64,000 nucleotides of DNA from UBA6115 sp050952935 (lineage in GTDB: Bacteria > Bacillota > Clostridia > Christensenellales > Aristaeellaceae). A program made the position numbers and the translations under genes. The notes under the pieces are model-generated. The model was not told the origin of the DNA. It saw only the letters and a list, made by a program, of their open reading frames with translations, and did no database searches. Where the stretch lies: assembly GCA_050952935.1 (NCBI GenBank), contig JBMNLS010000001.1:558001-622000 (forward strand). The letters run 5' to 3'. This document shows, in pieces, positions 50,130 through 59,483 of the stretch (position 1 is its first letter; each line of letters starts with the position of its first letter).

Positions 50130-51209
50130 TCAATCCTCGCTGCCGGTGTTCCCTTCATCCTCGCCCTCTGAATGGACAGGGCCCATGTTCATGCTTGCCC
50201 GGAGGGCCTGCTCGATCTCCCGGGCGATGTCCGGGTTATCCACCAGGAACTTGCGGGCGTTTTCCCGGCCCTGGGCGATGCGGGCATCCTTGTAGGAGAA
50301 CCAGGCGCCGGATTTTTGCACCAGCTCACGCTCCACCGCCAGGTCCAGCAGGGAGGATTCTTTGCTGATGCCAAGGCCGTAGAGCAGGTCAAACTCGCAC
50401 ACGCGGAAGGGCGGGGCCACCTTGTTTTTGACCACCTTCACCTTGGTGCGGTTGCCGATGACCTCGCTGCCGTTTTTCAGCTGCTCGCCCCGGCGCACGT
50501 CCAGCCGCACGGAGGCATAGAACTTCAGCGCCCGCCCGCCCGGGGTGACCTCGGGGTTGCCGTACATGACGCCCACTTTCTCGCGCAGCTGGTTGATAAA
50601 AAGCGCCACGGAATTGGTTTTGCTCACAACGCCAGCCAGCTTGCGCATGGCCTGGCTCATCATGCGGGCCTGGAGGCCCACAAAGGTGTCGCCCATCTCG
50701 CCGTCAATTTCGGCGCGGGGGACGAGGGCCGCCACCGAGTCCACCACCACGATGTCAATGGCGCCGGAACGCACCAGCGCCTCGGCGATTTCAAGCGCGT
50801 CCTCACCCGTTGAGGGCTGGCTGACATACAATTCGTCGATGTTGACCCCCAGGCGCTTGGCGTAGCTGGGGTCAAGGGCGTGCTCCGCGTCGATGAAGGC
50901 GGCCAGGCCGCCCATCTTCTGGGCCTCCGCGATGATGTGCAGGGCCACGGTGGTTTTGCCGGAGGATTCCGGGCCGTATATTTCCACGATACGGCCCCGG
51001 GGGATGCCGCCAACGCCCAGGGCGTTGTCCAGCTCCAGGCTGCCGGTGGGGATGACATCCACCTGGAGCTTGGGCTGGCCACCCAGCTTCATCACCGTGC
51101 CCCGGCCAAACTGCTTGTCCAGCGCCGCCAGCGCGCGGTCAAGGGCCTGGGTCTTTTCGTCCTGCTGCGCCCGGGCCGCCGCCTGGGCTTTGGTCTCTTT
51201 TGCTGCCAT
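50130..51209 (-). CDS. recA: Recombinase A
   Basis: A 359-residue RecA with Walker A GPESSGKTT, the Walker B IVVVDSVAAL, loop L1 EGEMGDTFVG-like text (IDGEMGDTFVGLQARMMSQAMRK), loop L2 NQLREKVGVMYGNPEVTPGG and an acidic tail (EGEDEGNTGSED). It drives homologous recombination and LexA cleavage. AAAGGAAAG lies before the ATG. It follows pgsA by 18 bases, in the common order rimO-pgsA-recA. No SOS box was recognised upstream. Confidence 0.98.
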   Translation of the reverse strand: MAAKETKAQAAARAQQDEKTQALDRALAALDKQFGRGTVMKLGGQPKLQVDVIPTGSLELDNALGVGGIPRGRIVEIYGPESSGKTTVALHIIAEAQKMGGLAAFIDAEHALDPSYAKRLGVNIDELYVSQPSTGEDALEIAEALVRSGAIDIVVVDSVAALVPRAEIDGEMGDTFVGLQARMMSQAMRKLAGVVSKTNSVALFINQLREKVGVMYGNPEVTPGGRALKFYASVRLDVRRGEQLKNGSEVIGNRTKVKVVKNKVAPPFRVCEFDLLYGLGISKESSLLDLAVERELVQKSGAWFSYKDARIAQGRENARKFLVDNPDIAREIEQALRASMNMGPVHSEGEDEGNTGSED

Positions 51210-51227
51210 TGTCTTTCCTTTCAGCGC

Positions 51228-51761
51228 TTAGTTAGGGGCGCTTGTTGTAATGTCTTTGCGGAACAGGGATTTGCCGCCGATGAAATATTGAACGCCGCTG
51301 ACCACCGTCAGGATGGCCATCAGAATGGTCAGCGTCAGGGTCAGCCAGTAGGGGCCCCTCAGGAGGGCTGAGAGAATGCTGAGGAATTGGACGTTGGTTT
51401 TGACTTTGCCCAGGTTGCCGGCGGGGATCACAATGCCCTGATCCACCGCCACCAGGCGCAGCCCGTCCACCGCCAATTCCCGGGCGGCCACCACGCAGGC
51501 GGCCCACCAGAAATAGTCCCCCCGCGCCAACAGGGCGATCATCATGGTGAGGGCGAGGATCTTATCGGCCACCGGGTCCGCGAACTTGCCAAAGTTGGTG
51601 ATGATGCCCTGCTTTCTGGCGATGTGCCCGTCCAGAAAATCCGTCAGGCAGGCGGCGATAAAAAACACCGCCGCCGGCACATGCCAGTTAAGCAGCGTCA
51701 GCCCGACACACAGGGGGATCAGCGCGACGCGGAGGATGGTCAGTTTATTGGGCAGGTTCAT
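51228..51761 (-). CDS. pgsA: CDP-diacylglycerol-glycerol-3-phosphate 3-phosphatidyltransferase
   Basis: A 177-residue membrane enzyme with the CDP-alcohol phosphotransferase motif D-G-x2-A-R-x8-G-x3-D-x3-D visible in DFLDGHIARKQGIITNFGKF followed by ADPVADK. It makes phosphatidylglycerol phosphate, the first step of phosphatidylglycerol and cardiolipin synthesis. The start MNLPNKLTILRV is family-typical. It lies 11 bases after rimO. Confidence 0.96.
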   Translation of the reverse strand: MNLPNKLTILRVALIPLCVGLTLLNWHVPAAVFFIAACLTDFLDGHIARKQGIITNFGKFADPVADKILALTMMIALLARGDYFWWAACVVAARELAVDGLRLVAVDQGIVIPAGNLGKVKTNVQFLSILSALLRGPYWLTLTLTILMAILTVVSGVQYFIGGKSLFRKDITTSAPN

Positions 51762-51772
51762 GGCGCGTTACC

Positions 51773-53080
51773 TCAGCTCTTAATGGTGGTGGCTTCAAGG
51801 TCATAGGTGGAGGCGGCGGTGATGCGGGCTTTCAGCATCTGCCCGGGCTTTAAGCTTTTTGGGCCTGTAAGCCGGATGATGCCGTCGCTGTCAGGCGCTT
51901 CCCACTGGGAGCGGGCGGTGTAGGCGTCTCCTTCCCGGCCGGTGATAAGGAGGGTTTCCTCGCTGCCCACCCGCAGGCGGTTCCGTTCCAGGCTGATGTC
52001 CGCTTGAAGCCGCATCACCCTGTCCAGGCGTTGGGCCTTGATGTCTTCCGGCACCTGGTTTAGCATTTTTTCAGCCGGGGTGTCCTCCTCCGGCGAAAAG
52101 GAGAAGGCGCCCAGCCGGTCAAAGCGCACTTCCCGCATAAAATCGGTCAGCATCTCCACATCCTCTTCCGTTTCCCCGGGGAAGCCCACGATCACCGTGG
52201 TGCGCAGGGCAAAGCCTTTTTCCCGGGCATAGCGGAGGAGGCGCTTGGTTTCTTCAATGTCGCCCCGGCGGTTCATGGCGCGCAGGATCTTTGGTGAGGC
52301 GTGCTGCAAGGGCAGATCCAGGTATTTGCAGATATTGGGGCGGCTTGCCATCAGGTCGATGAGGGATTCATCAATCTCATCCGGATAGCAGTAGAGCGCC
52401 CGCAGCCAGTCGATGCCGGGGATCCGGGAGGCGGCGTCAAGGAGCTGTGAAAGCGAGGCGTCTTTCAGGTCAATGCCGTAGCGGGACGTGTCCTGGGCGA
52501 TCAGAATCTGCTCCCGGACGCCCCTTTGGGCCAGGCCTTCCATTTCGCTGAGGATGTCCGCCATCTGGCGGGAGCGGAAGCGCCCGCGGATGCCGGGGAT
52601 GGCGCAGTAGGCGCAGCGGTTGTCGCAGCCCTCGGCAATGCGCACATAGGCGGAATAGGAGGGCGTGGTCAGCACCCGGCCGCAGCTGTTAAAGCCCTCG
52701 CTGCGCTGGGTGCTGCTGACCCGTTGGCCGCTTAACGCTTTCCGGATCAGCCCCGGCAGCGCCGGATACTGGGAAACGCCGGTGAGCACATCGATTTCGG
52801 GGATGTCGGCCAGCAGTTCCTTTTCATAGCGCTGGGCCAGGCAGCCGGTGACGCAGAGCGCCCGGCACAGGCCGGTTTCTTTGTATGCAGCCATCTCCAG
52901 GATGGCATCGATGGACTCCTCCTTGGCGGAGGTGATGAAGCCGCAGGTGTTCACGATCAGCACCTGGGCCTGGGCCGGGTCCGTCACAAAACTAAAACCG
53001 TCTTCCTTCAGGAAAGACAGCATTTCTTCCGTATCCACGCGGTTTTTGACACAGCCCAGGGAAATCACGCCAACCTTCAT
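51773..53080 (-). CDS. rimO: Ribosomal protein S12 methylthiotransferase RimO
   Basis: A 435-residue methylthiotransferase: N-terminal domain KVGVISLGCVKNRVDTEEML with three cluster cysteines (GCVKN, NTCGF, TGCLAQRY), radical SAM motif CDNRCAYCAIPGIRGRFRS, and a C-terminal TRAM domain. RimO methylthiolates an Asp of S12; the VKNRVD and IRGRFRSR texts distinguish it from MiaB and MtaB. ATG 53080 fits the family start; a GTG six codons upstream keeps frame. Confidence 0.95.
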   Translation of the reverse strand: MKVGVISLGCVKNRVDTEEMLSFLKEDGFSFVTDPAQAQVLIVNTCGFITSAKEESIDAILEMAAYKETGLCRALCVTGCLAQRYEKELLADIPEIDVLTGVSQYPALPGLIRKALSGQRVSSTQRSEGFNSCGRVLTTPSYSAYVRIAEGCDNRCAYCAIPGIRGRFRSRQMADILSEMEGLAQRGVREQILIAQDTSRYGIDLKDASLSQLLDAASRIPGIDWLRALYCYPDEIDESLIDLMASRPNICKYLDLPLQHASPKILRAMNRRGDIEETKRLLRYAREKGFALRTTVIVGFPGETEEDVEMLTDFMREVRFDRLGAFSFSPEEDTPAEKMLNQVPEDIKAQRLDRVMRLQADISLERNRLRVGSEETLLITGREGDAYTARSQWEAPDSDGIIRLTGPKSLKPGQMLKARITAASTYDLEATTIKS

Positions 53081-53188
53081 CCGTTCATACCGCTCCACAT
53101 ACCACAGTCCGGCCTATGCCGTGCATTTTACCATAGCCTGAGCTCCTGAACAAGACTTGCAGGCAGGAAATAAGAACAAAAGTTCGCT

Positions 53189-53782
53189 TTATTTCTTCAT
53201 CCGCCGCTTGATGACCTCAGGCCGGGCGATGGAAAAGCCGAAGAAGCCCTCCGCCTGGCCAAGCCCCACATACTTTCCGTGGCAGTAGGCCATCAGCTGG
53301 GCTTTGCCAAAATCAATTTTGCCTGTTTTTTCCATCAGCGTTTCTTCAACGCCCATGCCCACAATCTCACCGACAAACATCGTATGGGAGCCCAGGGACA
53401 GGCTTTCCCTGACCCGGCAGGCCAGGTAGGCCGGGCTTTCGCCAATGGCGGGCGCCAGGGATAAACCCTCCGCAGGCACCGGGGAAAGCCGGCAGAGGCT
53501 GAACTTGTCAACATCCCGGCCTGAGCGCACGCCGCACAGGTCGCAGGCTTTGAGGAGGGGGCGGTTGACCAGGTTCACCACAAACTCCCCCGAATCCCGG
53601 ATGATATCGTGGGAATGACGGTCCGGCCGGATGGAGACGGACAGCATGGGCGGGTCGGAATTGACCGTGCCCGTCCAGGCCACGGTGATGATGTTGGGGC
53701 TGAGTTTGCCATCAGCGCAGGAAACCATCACCACCGCCGTGGGGGAGAGGAGGGTGCCGGGTTTCAATATCTTAAAAGCCAT
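53189..53782 (-). CDS. Flavin reductase-like protein (FMN-binding split barrel)
   Basis: A 197-residue protein of the flavin reductase domain family: LSPTAVVMVSCADGKLSPNIITVAWTGTVNSDPPMLSVSIRP and SHDIIRDSGEFVVNLVN. Clostridial members bind FMN and act as NAD(P)H:flavin reductases or as redox proteins of unknown partner. It starts 1 base after the SBP stop, so it is read with that gene, an unusual pairing. Role not further definable. Confidence 0.85.
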   Translation of the reverse strand: MAFKILKPGTLLSPTAVVMVSCADGKLSPNIITVAWTGTVNSDPPMLSVSIRPDRHSHDIIRDSGEFVVNLVNRPLLKACDLCGVRSGRDVDKFSLCRLSPVPAEGLSLAPAIGESPAYLACRVRESLSLGSHTMFVGEIVGMGVEETLMEKTGKIDFGKAQLMAYCHGKYVGLGQAEGFFGFSIARPEVIKRRMKK

Positions 53783-53783
53783 C

Positions 53784-55355
53784 TTACTGCATGCTTTCTA
53801 TGCCGCGGAGCACCTCCGGCTCCCGGATGTCCCGGGCGCTGGTGAACATGCGCCGGGTGAGGATGGCCCCGTTCCTGTAATACAGGCAGATGAAAGGGAT
53901 ATCCTGAATGAACAGATCCTGGATGGCGGCCAGATTCTCCCTGTACTGCTCCCGGTTCATGGCCTTGCGCAGGCTCTCAAAGAGCGTATCCATGGCCTTG
54001 CTTTTATAGCGGCTGTAGTTGCCGGTGTTGCCGCTGATGAGCATGAAGCCGGGGTCGGGGGTGTAGTCCATGTTGAAGCTGGCCATGCACAGGTCATAGC
54101 TGCCGGCCTCCAGCTTTTCCACCGTTTCCTTAAAGGTAAGCGGCATCAGCCGGGCCTCAATGCCCACGGCGGACAGCTGGTTGACGATCATGCCGGCGGC
54201 CCCCAGCCGGGCGCTGTTATCCTGCTCTTCATAGACATAAAAACGCAGGGAGAGCTTGACCAGCTTGCCATCCCGCATCATGTCGCGCACACCGTCTTCA
54301 TTGCTGTCCACCCAGCCCGCTTCCTCCAGCAGGCGCTTGGCTTCCTCCGGGTCATAGCGCACGGATTCATCCGCCGCCTGATACATCCAGGTGCCCATGG
54401 GGATGGGGGTATCGGTGCGCTGGGCCATGCCCATGTAGGTGCTTTCGGCCACGGCGTCCAGGTTCAGCGCGTAGCGGATGGCCTGGCGCACCCGGATGTC
54501 CTCCAGCTCATAGGAGCGGTGGTTGAGCTGCAGGGTTTCCAGCTGCTTGGTGCGGTAGCTCAGGTGCAGGGAGTTGATGCCCGAGCGGTACTGGGCGGCG
54601 GTGAGGGAGCGGGTGAGGACCGCGTCCACCCGGTTGTATTCGTAGCTGGAGATCAGCTCCCGGTTGGCGGTGTGGAAAATCACATTGATTTCAGAAATGC
54701 GCGGCGGGGTGCTCCACCAAAGGGAATTGGCGGACAGCCACAGGTAGTCCTTGGGCAGGAATTGCTCCACCACATAGGGGCCGGTGCCGGCGGGGTTATC
54801 CGCCTGCACCTGGGCGGCGGGCAGGATGGGGAAATTCATCGCGTAAAGGAAGCCGAAATTTTTCCGGGGCGTTTTGATGATCACCGTGCTCTCCCCGCTG
54901 GCGGAGGCATCGGACACAAAGTATTTGAGGGTGGAATATACGCCCTTGTTGGCGCTGGTTTCATCGTTGGCCAGGCGCAGAATTTCCTGAATGGTGGCCA
55001 CCACATCGTTAGCGCCAAGCGGGGTGCCGTCATGAAAGGTGACGCCGGAGCGCAGGGTGAACTGCCAGCTGGCGCCGTCGGCCAAGGGTTCCCAGCGCTC
55101 AGCCAAGCCCGGCTGGGGAAGATAGTCGTCATCCATGCGCACCATGCCCTCATAAATCAGCGAGGTGAGGGACATGAACTCCCGCTCCACCGCCATGAGG
55201 GGGTTCAGCCGCGTGGTGGTGGTGGAGACGATGCCCAGAATCAGCGTCTCTTTTTGCTTATCGCTATTGGCCAGCGCCCAGGAGCAGGGCAGCATCAGGC
55301 ACAGCGCCAGGCACAGCGCCCTTTGCCAGTTGATCCTGTTCATAATAAATCGCAT
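53784..55355 (-). CDS. ABC-type peptide/nickel substrate-binding protein, family 5
   Basis: A 523-residue extracellular binding protein with an N-terminal hydrophobic signal (ALCLALCLMLPCSWALA) and family-5 text: TLILGIVSTTTTRLNPLMA, YEGMVRMDDDYLPQPGLAERWEPLADGASWQFTLRSGVTFHDGTPL, and RVRQAIRYALNLDAVAE-like. Such proteins bind oligopeptides, nickel chelates or sugars. No permease or ATPase gene is adjacent, so it is an orphan. Its start (ATG 55355, or 55343) lies about 90 bases inside the lytic transglycosylase gene. Confidence 0.88.
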   Translation of the reverse strand: MRFIMNRINWQRALCLALCLMLPCSWALANSDKQKETLILGIVSTTTTRLNPLMAVEREFMSLTSLIYEGMVRMDDDYLPQPGLAERWEPLADGASWQFTLRSGVTFHDGTPLGANDVVATIQEILRLANDETSANKGVYSTLKYFVSDASASGESTVIIKTPRKNFGFLYAMNFPILPAAQVQADNPAGTGPYVVEQFLPKDYLWLSANSLWWSTPPRISEINVIFHTANRELISSYEYNRVDAVLTRSLTAAQYRSGINSLHLSYRTKQLETLQLNHRSYELEDIRVRQAIRYALNLDAVAESTYMGMAQRTDTPIPMGTWMYQAADESVRYDPEEAKRLLEEAGWVDSNEDGVRDMMRDGKLVKLSLRFYVYEEQDNSARLGAAGMIVNQLSAVGIEARLMPLTFKETVEKLEAGSYDLCMASFNMDYTPDPGFMLISGNTGNYSRYKSKAMDTLFESLRKAMNREQYRENLAAIQDLFIQDIPFICLYYRNGAILTRRMFTSARDIREPEVLRGIESMQ

Positions 55356-56187
55356 ATGCGTCCATTACCTTTCCGACATAATTCCTGGTGTCTGACATGG
55401 GCAACTGATCCAGGCGCAGGGTTTTCTTGTCCTCCGCGTGTTTAAGCGCCCACAGTTTGACACTATTGTCACCCGCATGGTAGGCGGCGGCCACCATCAC
55501 CGGCTGCCCGCCAAAGTGGTTGCTGAGGTAGCGGAGATAATAGGTTCCGTACTGGATGTTCAGCTGGGGCTCAAAGAGCCTTTCGGTGGTGTAGTTGGGG
55601 GTGCCCAGGCGCCCGGCCAGCCATCTACCGGTATCCGGCATGATCTGCATCAGCCCCCTGGCATCGGCGGAGGATACCGCTTTGGGCAGGAAGTTGCTCT
55701 CGCACTTGATCACCGCCGCCACAAAGGCGGGGTTGATCTGATATTCGGCGGCATAGGAGTCAATCAGCCCCTGATAGCCGGATTCGGCGCGGCGGATCAG
55801 GTGGTTTTTCACCTTGTTTTCCTGCTGGACGCGGGCCTGCTCCCGCTCCCCCTGGAGGGTTTTCAGGCGGTTTTCCTGCTGGATGAAAAGGACGGACAGC
55901 ACCACCAGGGCCAGCGCCAGAACGCCGAAAAACGTCAGCGTGACCGCGGACAAGCTTTTTTGGGACTGCCGTGAGCGGGCGGCGCGCTTTCCCCTTGCTG
56001 CCGGCTGATGGCGGGGCTCCGGCTGGCGGAAGATCGGCTTGCGCGGGGGTTTGTGCCGGGCGCGCCGGCGGGGTTCCGTCTTGGGCGGGTGATGATGGGG
56101 AATATGCTTCACCTGAGCACCTTCGGGGGTGAAGGGCTTGACGGCGGGCTGTTTTCCGCGTTTCACGCTCCAGGGGGATTCAGGCAA
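55264..56187 (-). CDS. Membrane-anchored lytic transglycosylase (SLT domain)
   Basis: A 307-residue protein: a basic, His/Pro/Arg-rich cytoplasmic N terminus (about 1-80), one transmembrane helix (LTFFGVLALALVVLSVLFI), a short coiled coil and an SLT domain from about 150. The catalytic Glu is in AAVIKCESNF, followed by SSADARGLMQIMPDTG. It cleaves peptidoglycan glycan strands. The start is TTG 56187, seven bases after AGGAGG; the TTG at 56193 is too close. Overlaps coaE at its start and the SBP gene at its end. Confidence 0.9.
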   Translation of the reverse strand: MPESPWSVKRGKQPAVKPFTPEGAQVKHIPHHHPPKTEPRRRARHKPPRKPIFRQPEPRHQPAARGKRAARSRQSQKSLSAVTLTFFGVLALALVVLSVLFIQQENRLKTLQGEREQARVQQENKVKNHLIRRAESGYQGLIDSYAAEYQINPAFVAAVIKCESNFLPKAVSSADARGLMQIMPDTGRWLAGRLGTPNYTTERLFEPQLNIQYGTYYLRYLSNHFGGQPVMVAAAYHAGDNSVKLWALKHAEDKKTLRLDQLPMSDTRNYVGKVMDAYAIYYEQDQLAKGAVPGAVPDAALLLGAGQ

Positions 56188-56791
56188 GGGCAAGCCTCCT
56201 TAACACGTCCTCCCACAGGGCGATCACACGGGAGGCGCTTTCTTCCTTGGTGCCGGTGGTGAGGATCACCTGATCGCTCCGCCGGGCCTTTTCATCGCCG
56301 GACATCTGGCTGTCAATGCGTTTATGTGCCTCTTCTTTACTCATGCCCCGGCGCACCAGCCGCCTGATCTGCTCTTCCCTGGGGGCATAGACGCACCACA
56401 CCTCCTGGCAGCGGGCGTCAAGCCCGGTTTCAAACAGCAGGGGCACGTCCAGCACCAGGGCGGGCTGATCGGCATGGCGGCTGATTTGCCGCTCCATTTC
56501 GGCAATAATCAGCGGGTGGGTGATGGCGTTGAGCTTTTTCAAGGCATTCTCATCAAAAAACACCAGATTAGCCAGCGCCTGGCGGCTCAGGGCCTCGCCC
56601 TCAAATATCTCATCGCCAAAGGCGGCGCGGATGGCGGGCAAGGCCGCCCCACCCTTTCCAGTGAGGGCGTGGGAGACCGCGTCCGCGTCGATCACCACAG
56701 CGCCCACGGACATGAGGGTGGTGCTCAGGTGGGATTTGCCGCAGGCGATGCCGCCTGTAAGACCTATCAGATAAGGCTTATTTTGTGTCAT
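56180..56791 (-). CDS. coaE: Dephospho-CoA kinase
   Basis: A 203-residue kinase with P-loop LIGLTGGIACGKSHLS, IDADAVSHAL and ALVLDVPLLFETGLD. It adds the 3' phosphate in the last step of coenzyme A synthesis. Its ATG lies 14 bases inside the polA end, the usual polA-coaE arrangement of Firmicutes. Confidence 0.97.
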   Translation of the reverse strand: MTQNKPYLIGLTGGIACGKSHLSTTLMSVGAVVIDADAVSHALTGKGGAALPAIRAAFGDEIFEGEALSRQALANLVFFDENALKKLNAITHPLIIAEMERQISRHADQPALVLDVPLLFETGLDARCQEVWCVYAPREEQIRRLVRRGMSKEEAHKRIDSQMSGDEKARRSDQVILTTGTKEESASRVIALWEDVLRRLALA

Positions 56792-59339
56792 ACCAGCTTT
56801 TTCCTGATTTGATGTCGCATTTGAGGGGCACCTTCAGCTGCGCCACCTGCTCCATGCTGTGTTTAAGGAGCCGGATGACGGTGTCCACCTCGCTGTCCGG
56901 GGCCTCGATGATCAACTCGTCATGCACCTGAAGGATGAGCTTTGCCTTTAGCTGATGCTCCTTCAGGGCTTCATGCACGCGCACCATGGCGGCCTTGATG
57001 ATATCGGCCGCGGTGCCCTGAATGGGGGTGTTCATGGCGGCGCGCTCGCCGAAGTTGCGGGTGTTGGCGTTGCCGCTTTTAAGCTCCGGCAGCAGGCGCC
57101 TTCTGCCAAACAGGGTGGCGATGTAGCCATGCTCGTAGCCGAACTTCACCGCGTCCTGCATGAACTGGTGCACCTTGGGGTAGCGCTCGAAATAGCGGGA
57201 AATAAAGTCCCCCGCGCGCTTCCGGGTGGTGCCAATGTTGCGGGCCAGGCCAAAATCACTGATGCCATAGACGATGCCGAAGTTGACCGCCTTGGCGTCG
57301 GAACGCATGCCGGGGGTGACCGCGCTGAGGGGCACCCCGTTGATCTCGGCCGCTGTGCGCTGGTGGATGTCCTGATTTTTCAAAAAGGCGTCGCACATGG
57401 CCTCGTCGCCTGACATATGGGCCAGGATGCGCAGCTCGATCTGGGAATAGTCGGCGTCCACCAGCTGGAAGCCCGGCTTGGCCACAAAGGCGCGGCGGAT
57501 TTCCCTGCCCATTTCCGTGCGGATGGGGATGTTCTGGAGGTTGGGGTCAACGGAGGAAATGCGCCCGGTGGCGGTGCCCGTCTGGTCAAAGGTGGTGTGG
57601 ATGCGGCCGGAGGCGTCCATCTTGCGCAGCATGGAATCGATGTAGGTGCTGTTGAGCTTGCTCACCTGCCGGTATTCCAGGATGTGGGGGATGGCCGGGT
57701 GCAGCTCCGCGATGCTTTCCAGCGCCGCCGCGTCGGTGCTGTAGCCCAGCTTGGTTTTTCGCTGGGCCGGCAGCCCCAAGGTTTCAAACAGCACCTTGCC
57801 CAGCTGCTGGGGGCTGTTGAGGTTAAAGCCGGAAACGCTCGTGAGGCGGTATATCTCATCCCGCAGGGCCTCCGTCCGCTTGCTGAAATCCTCCCCCAGG
57901 GCGCTTAGCACCTGGCCATCCACCTGGAAGCCTTCTTTTTCCATGGCGTAAAGCACGGTCACCAGGGGCAGCTCAATGTCCTGATAGAGCGCTTGGGTGC
58001 CTTCCTCCCGCAGCTCCTTTTGCTGGCGGGCATACAGCGTCGCCACGCCCCGGGCGCTGCGCTGGGCGAAGTTCTGCAGCGCGTAGCTGCGCTCTTGCGA
58101 ATTATGCAGGTAGCTGGCCACCATGGTGTCAAACACCAGGGGCGGCGGTGCCTCCTGCCCCAGGCGCATCCGGTGGAACAGGCTTTTGCCGTCATGGGCG
58201 ATGAGCCCGTTTTGAAGCAGGGCGGGCAGCGCCTTCAGCGCGTCCTCGGCGATCATCCCTTCATCGGCGGAGCCAAACAGATCCTGCTGGCCGCTGGCAA
58301 GCACCACCTGAGCGGCGGGGCCGTCCGGCCAGGCGATGGAGATCTCCTCCTGCGTGGCAAATACAGCCGCGGGCGCTTTGGGCGCTTTATCAAAAAGGGC
58401 TTGCAGGGCCTTGATGTCGGCCACTTTTTCCCAGGAGGTTTCAAGGGCGGCCTGGGGGGCGTCCGCGGCGGGGGCTTTGCCTCCCATCAGCTTCTTCAGG
58501 CGCTCCGAGGCGCTCATCAGCTGATATTTCTGAAGAACCGGGAGCCCCGCGTCCATGCCGTCCAGGCTGGCGTCCTTCAGGCTCAGTTGGATAGGCACCT
58601 GACGGTCAATGGTGGCCAGCTTCCGGCTCATCCTGGCCTGATCGGCGAAGGCGACTAATTTTTCGCCCAGTTTGCCTTTGATGCTGGGGGCGTTTTTTAG
58701 GACATTGTCCATGGTGTCATATTCCTGGAGCAGCTTCAGCGCCGTTTTCTCGCCAACGCCCGGAACGCCCGGGATGTTGTCGGAGCTGTCGCCCATCAGT
58801 CCCTTTAAGTCCACCACCTGCTCCGGGGTGACGCCGAAGGATTCCTTCACCCCCGCCGGGTCAAACAGCACCGTTTCAGAGATGCCCTTGCGGGTAAAGA
58901 GCATGGATATGCCGTCGTCCACTAACTGCAGATCGTCCTTGTCCCCCGTCAGGATGAGGGCGCGCACGCCCCGCTCCTTCAACTGCCTAGAGAGGGTGCC
59001 GATCAGGTCGTCCGCCTCAAAGCCTGGCAGCGCCACCAGGCCTATGCCCATGGCGGCCAGGATCTCTTCGATCACCGCAAACTGGGGCCTGAGCTCATCC
59101 GGCATTGGGGAGCGGGTGGCCTTGTACTGGTCATAGATCTCGTCCCTGAAGGTGGGGCCGTGGGAGTCAAAGGTCACGATGCAGTATTGGGGCAAATGCT
59201 CCTCAAAGGCTTTGAGCAGCATGCTTAAAAAGCCGTGTACGGCGTTTGTGGGCACCCCGTCCGCGTCCATGGGCGGCAGCGCGTGAAAGGCCCTGTACAT
59301 CAGGCTGTGCCCGTCCACCAGCATGCAGGTTTCAAGCAA
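56778..59339 (-). CDS. polA: DNA polymerase I
   Basis: An 853-residue enzyme: N-terminal 5'-3' exonuclease (LVDGHSLMYRAFHAL, LTGDKDDLQLVDD, LKGLMGDSSDNIPGVPGVGEKTA), a degenerate 3'-5' exonuclease domain, and the family A polymerase core (motif A VDADYSQIELRILAH, motif B RSDAKAVNFGIVYGIS, motif C LQVHDELIIEAP). The DxE exonuclease motif is absent (AAVFATQEEISIAW where FDTET would be), so proofreading is probably lost, as in Bacillus. The start is taken as TTG 59339, six bases after GAGGTG; a GTG three codons upstream and an ATG at 59324 are alternatives. Confidence 0.97.
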   Translation of the reverse strand: MLETCMLVDGHSLMYRAFHALPPMDADGVPTNAVHGFLSMLLKAFEEHLPQYCIVTFDSHGPTFRDEIYDQYKATRSPMPDELRPQFAVIEEILAAMGIGLVALPGFEADDLIGTLSRQLKERGVRALILTGDKDDLQLVDDGISMLFTRKGISETVLFDPAGVKESFGVTPEQVVDLKGLMGDSSDNIPGVPGVGEKTALKLLQEYDTMDNVLKNAPSIKGKLGEKLVAFADQARMSRKLATIDRQVPIQLSLKDASLDGMDAGLPVLQKYQLMSASERLKKLMGGKAPAADAPQAALETSWEKVADIKALQALFDKAPKAPAAVFATQEEISIAWPDGPAAQVVLASGQQDLFGSADEGMIAEDALKALPALLQNGLIAHDGKSLFHRMRLGQEAPPPLVFDTMVASYLHNSQERSYALQNFAQRSARGVATLYARQQKELREEGTQALYQDIELPLVTVLYAMEKEGFQVDGQVLSALGEDFSKRTEALRDEIYRLTSVSGFNLNSPQQLGKVLFETLGLPAQRKTKLGYSTDAAALESIAELHPAIPHILEYRQVSKLNSTYIDSMLRKMDASGRIHTTFDQTGTATGRISSVDPNLQNIPIRTEMGREIRRAFVAKPGFQLVDADYSQIELRILAHMSGDEAMCDAFLKNQDIHQRTAAEINGVPLSAVTPGMRSDAKAVNFGIVYGISDFGLARNIGTTRKRAGDFISRYFERYPKVHQFMQDAVKFGYEHGYIATLFGRRRLLPELKSGNANTRNFGERAAMNTPIQGTAADIIKAAMVRVHEALKEHQLKAKLILQVHDELIIEAPDSEVDTVIRLLKHSMEQVAQLKVPLKCDIKSGKSWYDTK

Positions 59340-59423
59340 ATCAATCACCTCGGGGGCATTATACCATATCCCGCGGCTTGTCTGGGAATTGATACCAAAC
59401 TTAATGATGAAGTTCTAAGGGGG

Positions 59424-59455
59424 TTCGGGGGATTTCTTTCAAGAAATCCCCCGAA
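59424..59455. terminator. Long perfect hairpin between glyA and polA
   Basis: TTCGGGGGATTTCTT (59424-59438) pairs with AAGAAATCCCCCGAA (59441-59455), a 15-bp perfect stem with a 2-base loop. There is no T-tract on minus, so it may be an mRNA-stabilising or processing structure as much as a terminator. Confidence 0.6.
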
Positions 59456-59483
59456 TCGTTCTCAAGTCGTCCCCTAATTATTT

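Noticed and set aside
53631..55445. Open frame of 604 codons on plus opposite the SBP5 gene
   Set aside because: Shadow frame of a GC-rich gene; no recognisable domain and spans two real minus-strand genes.
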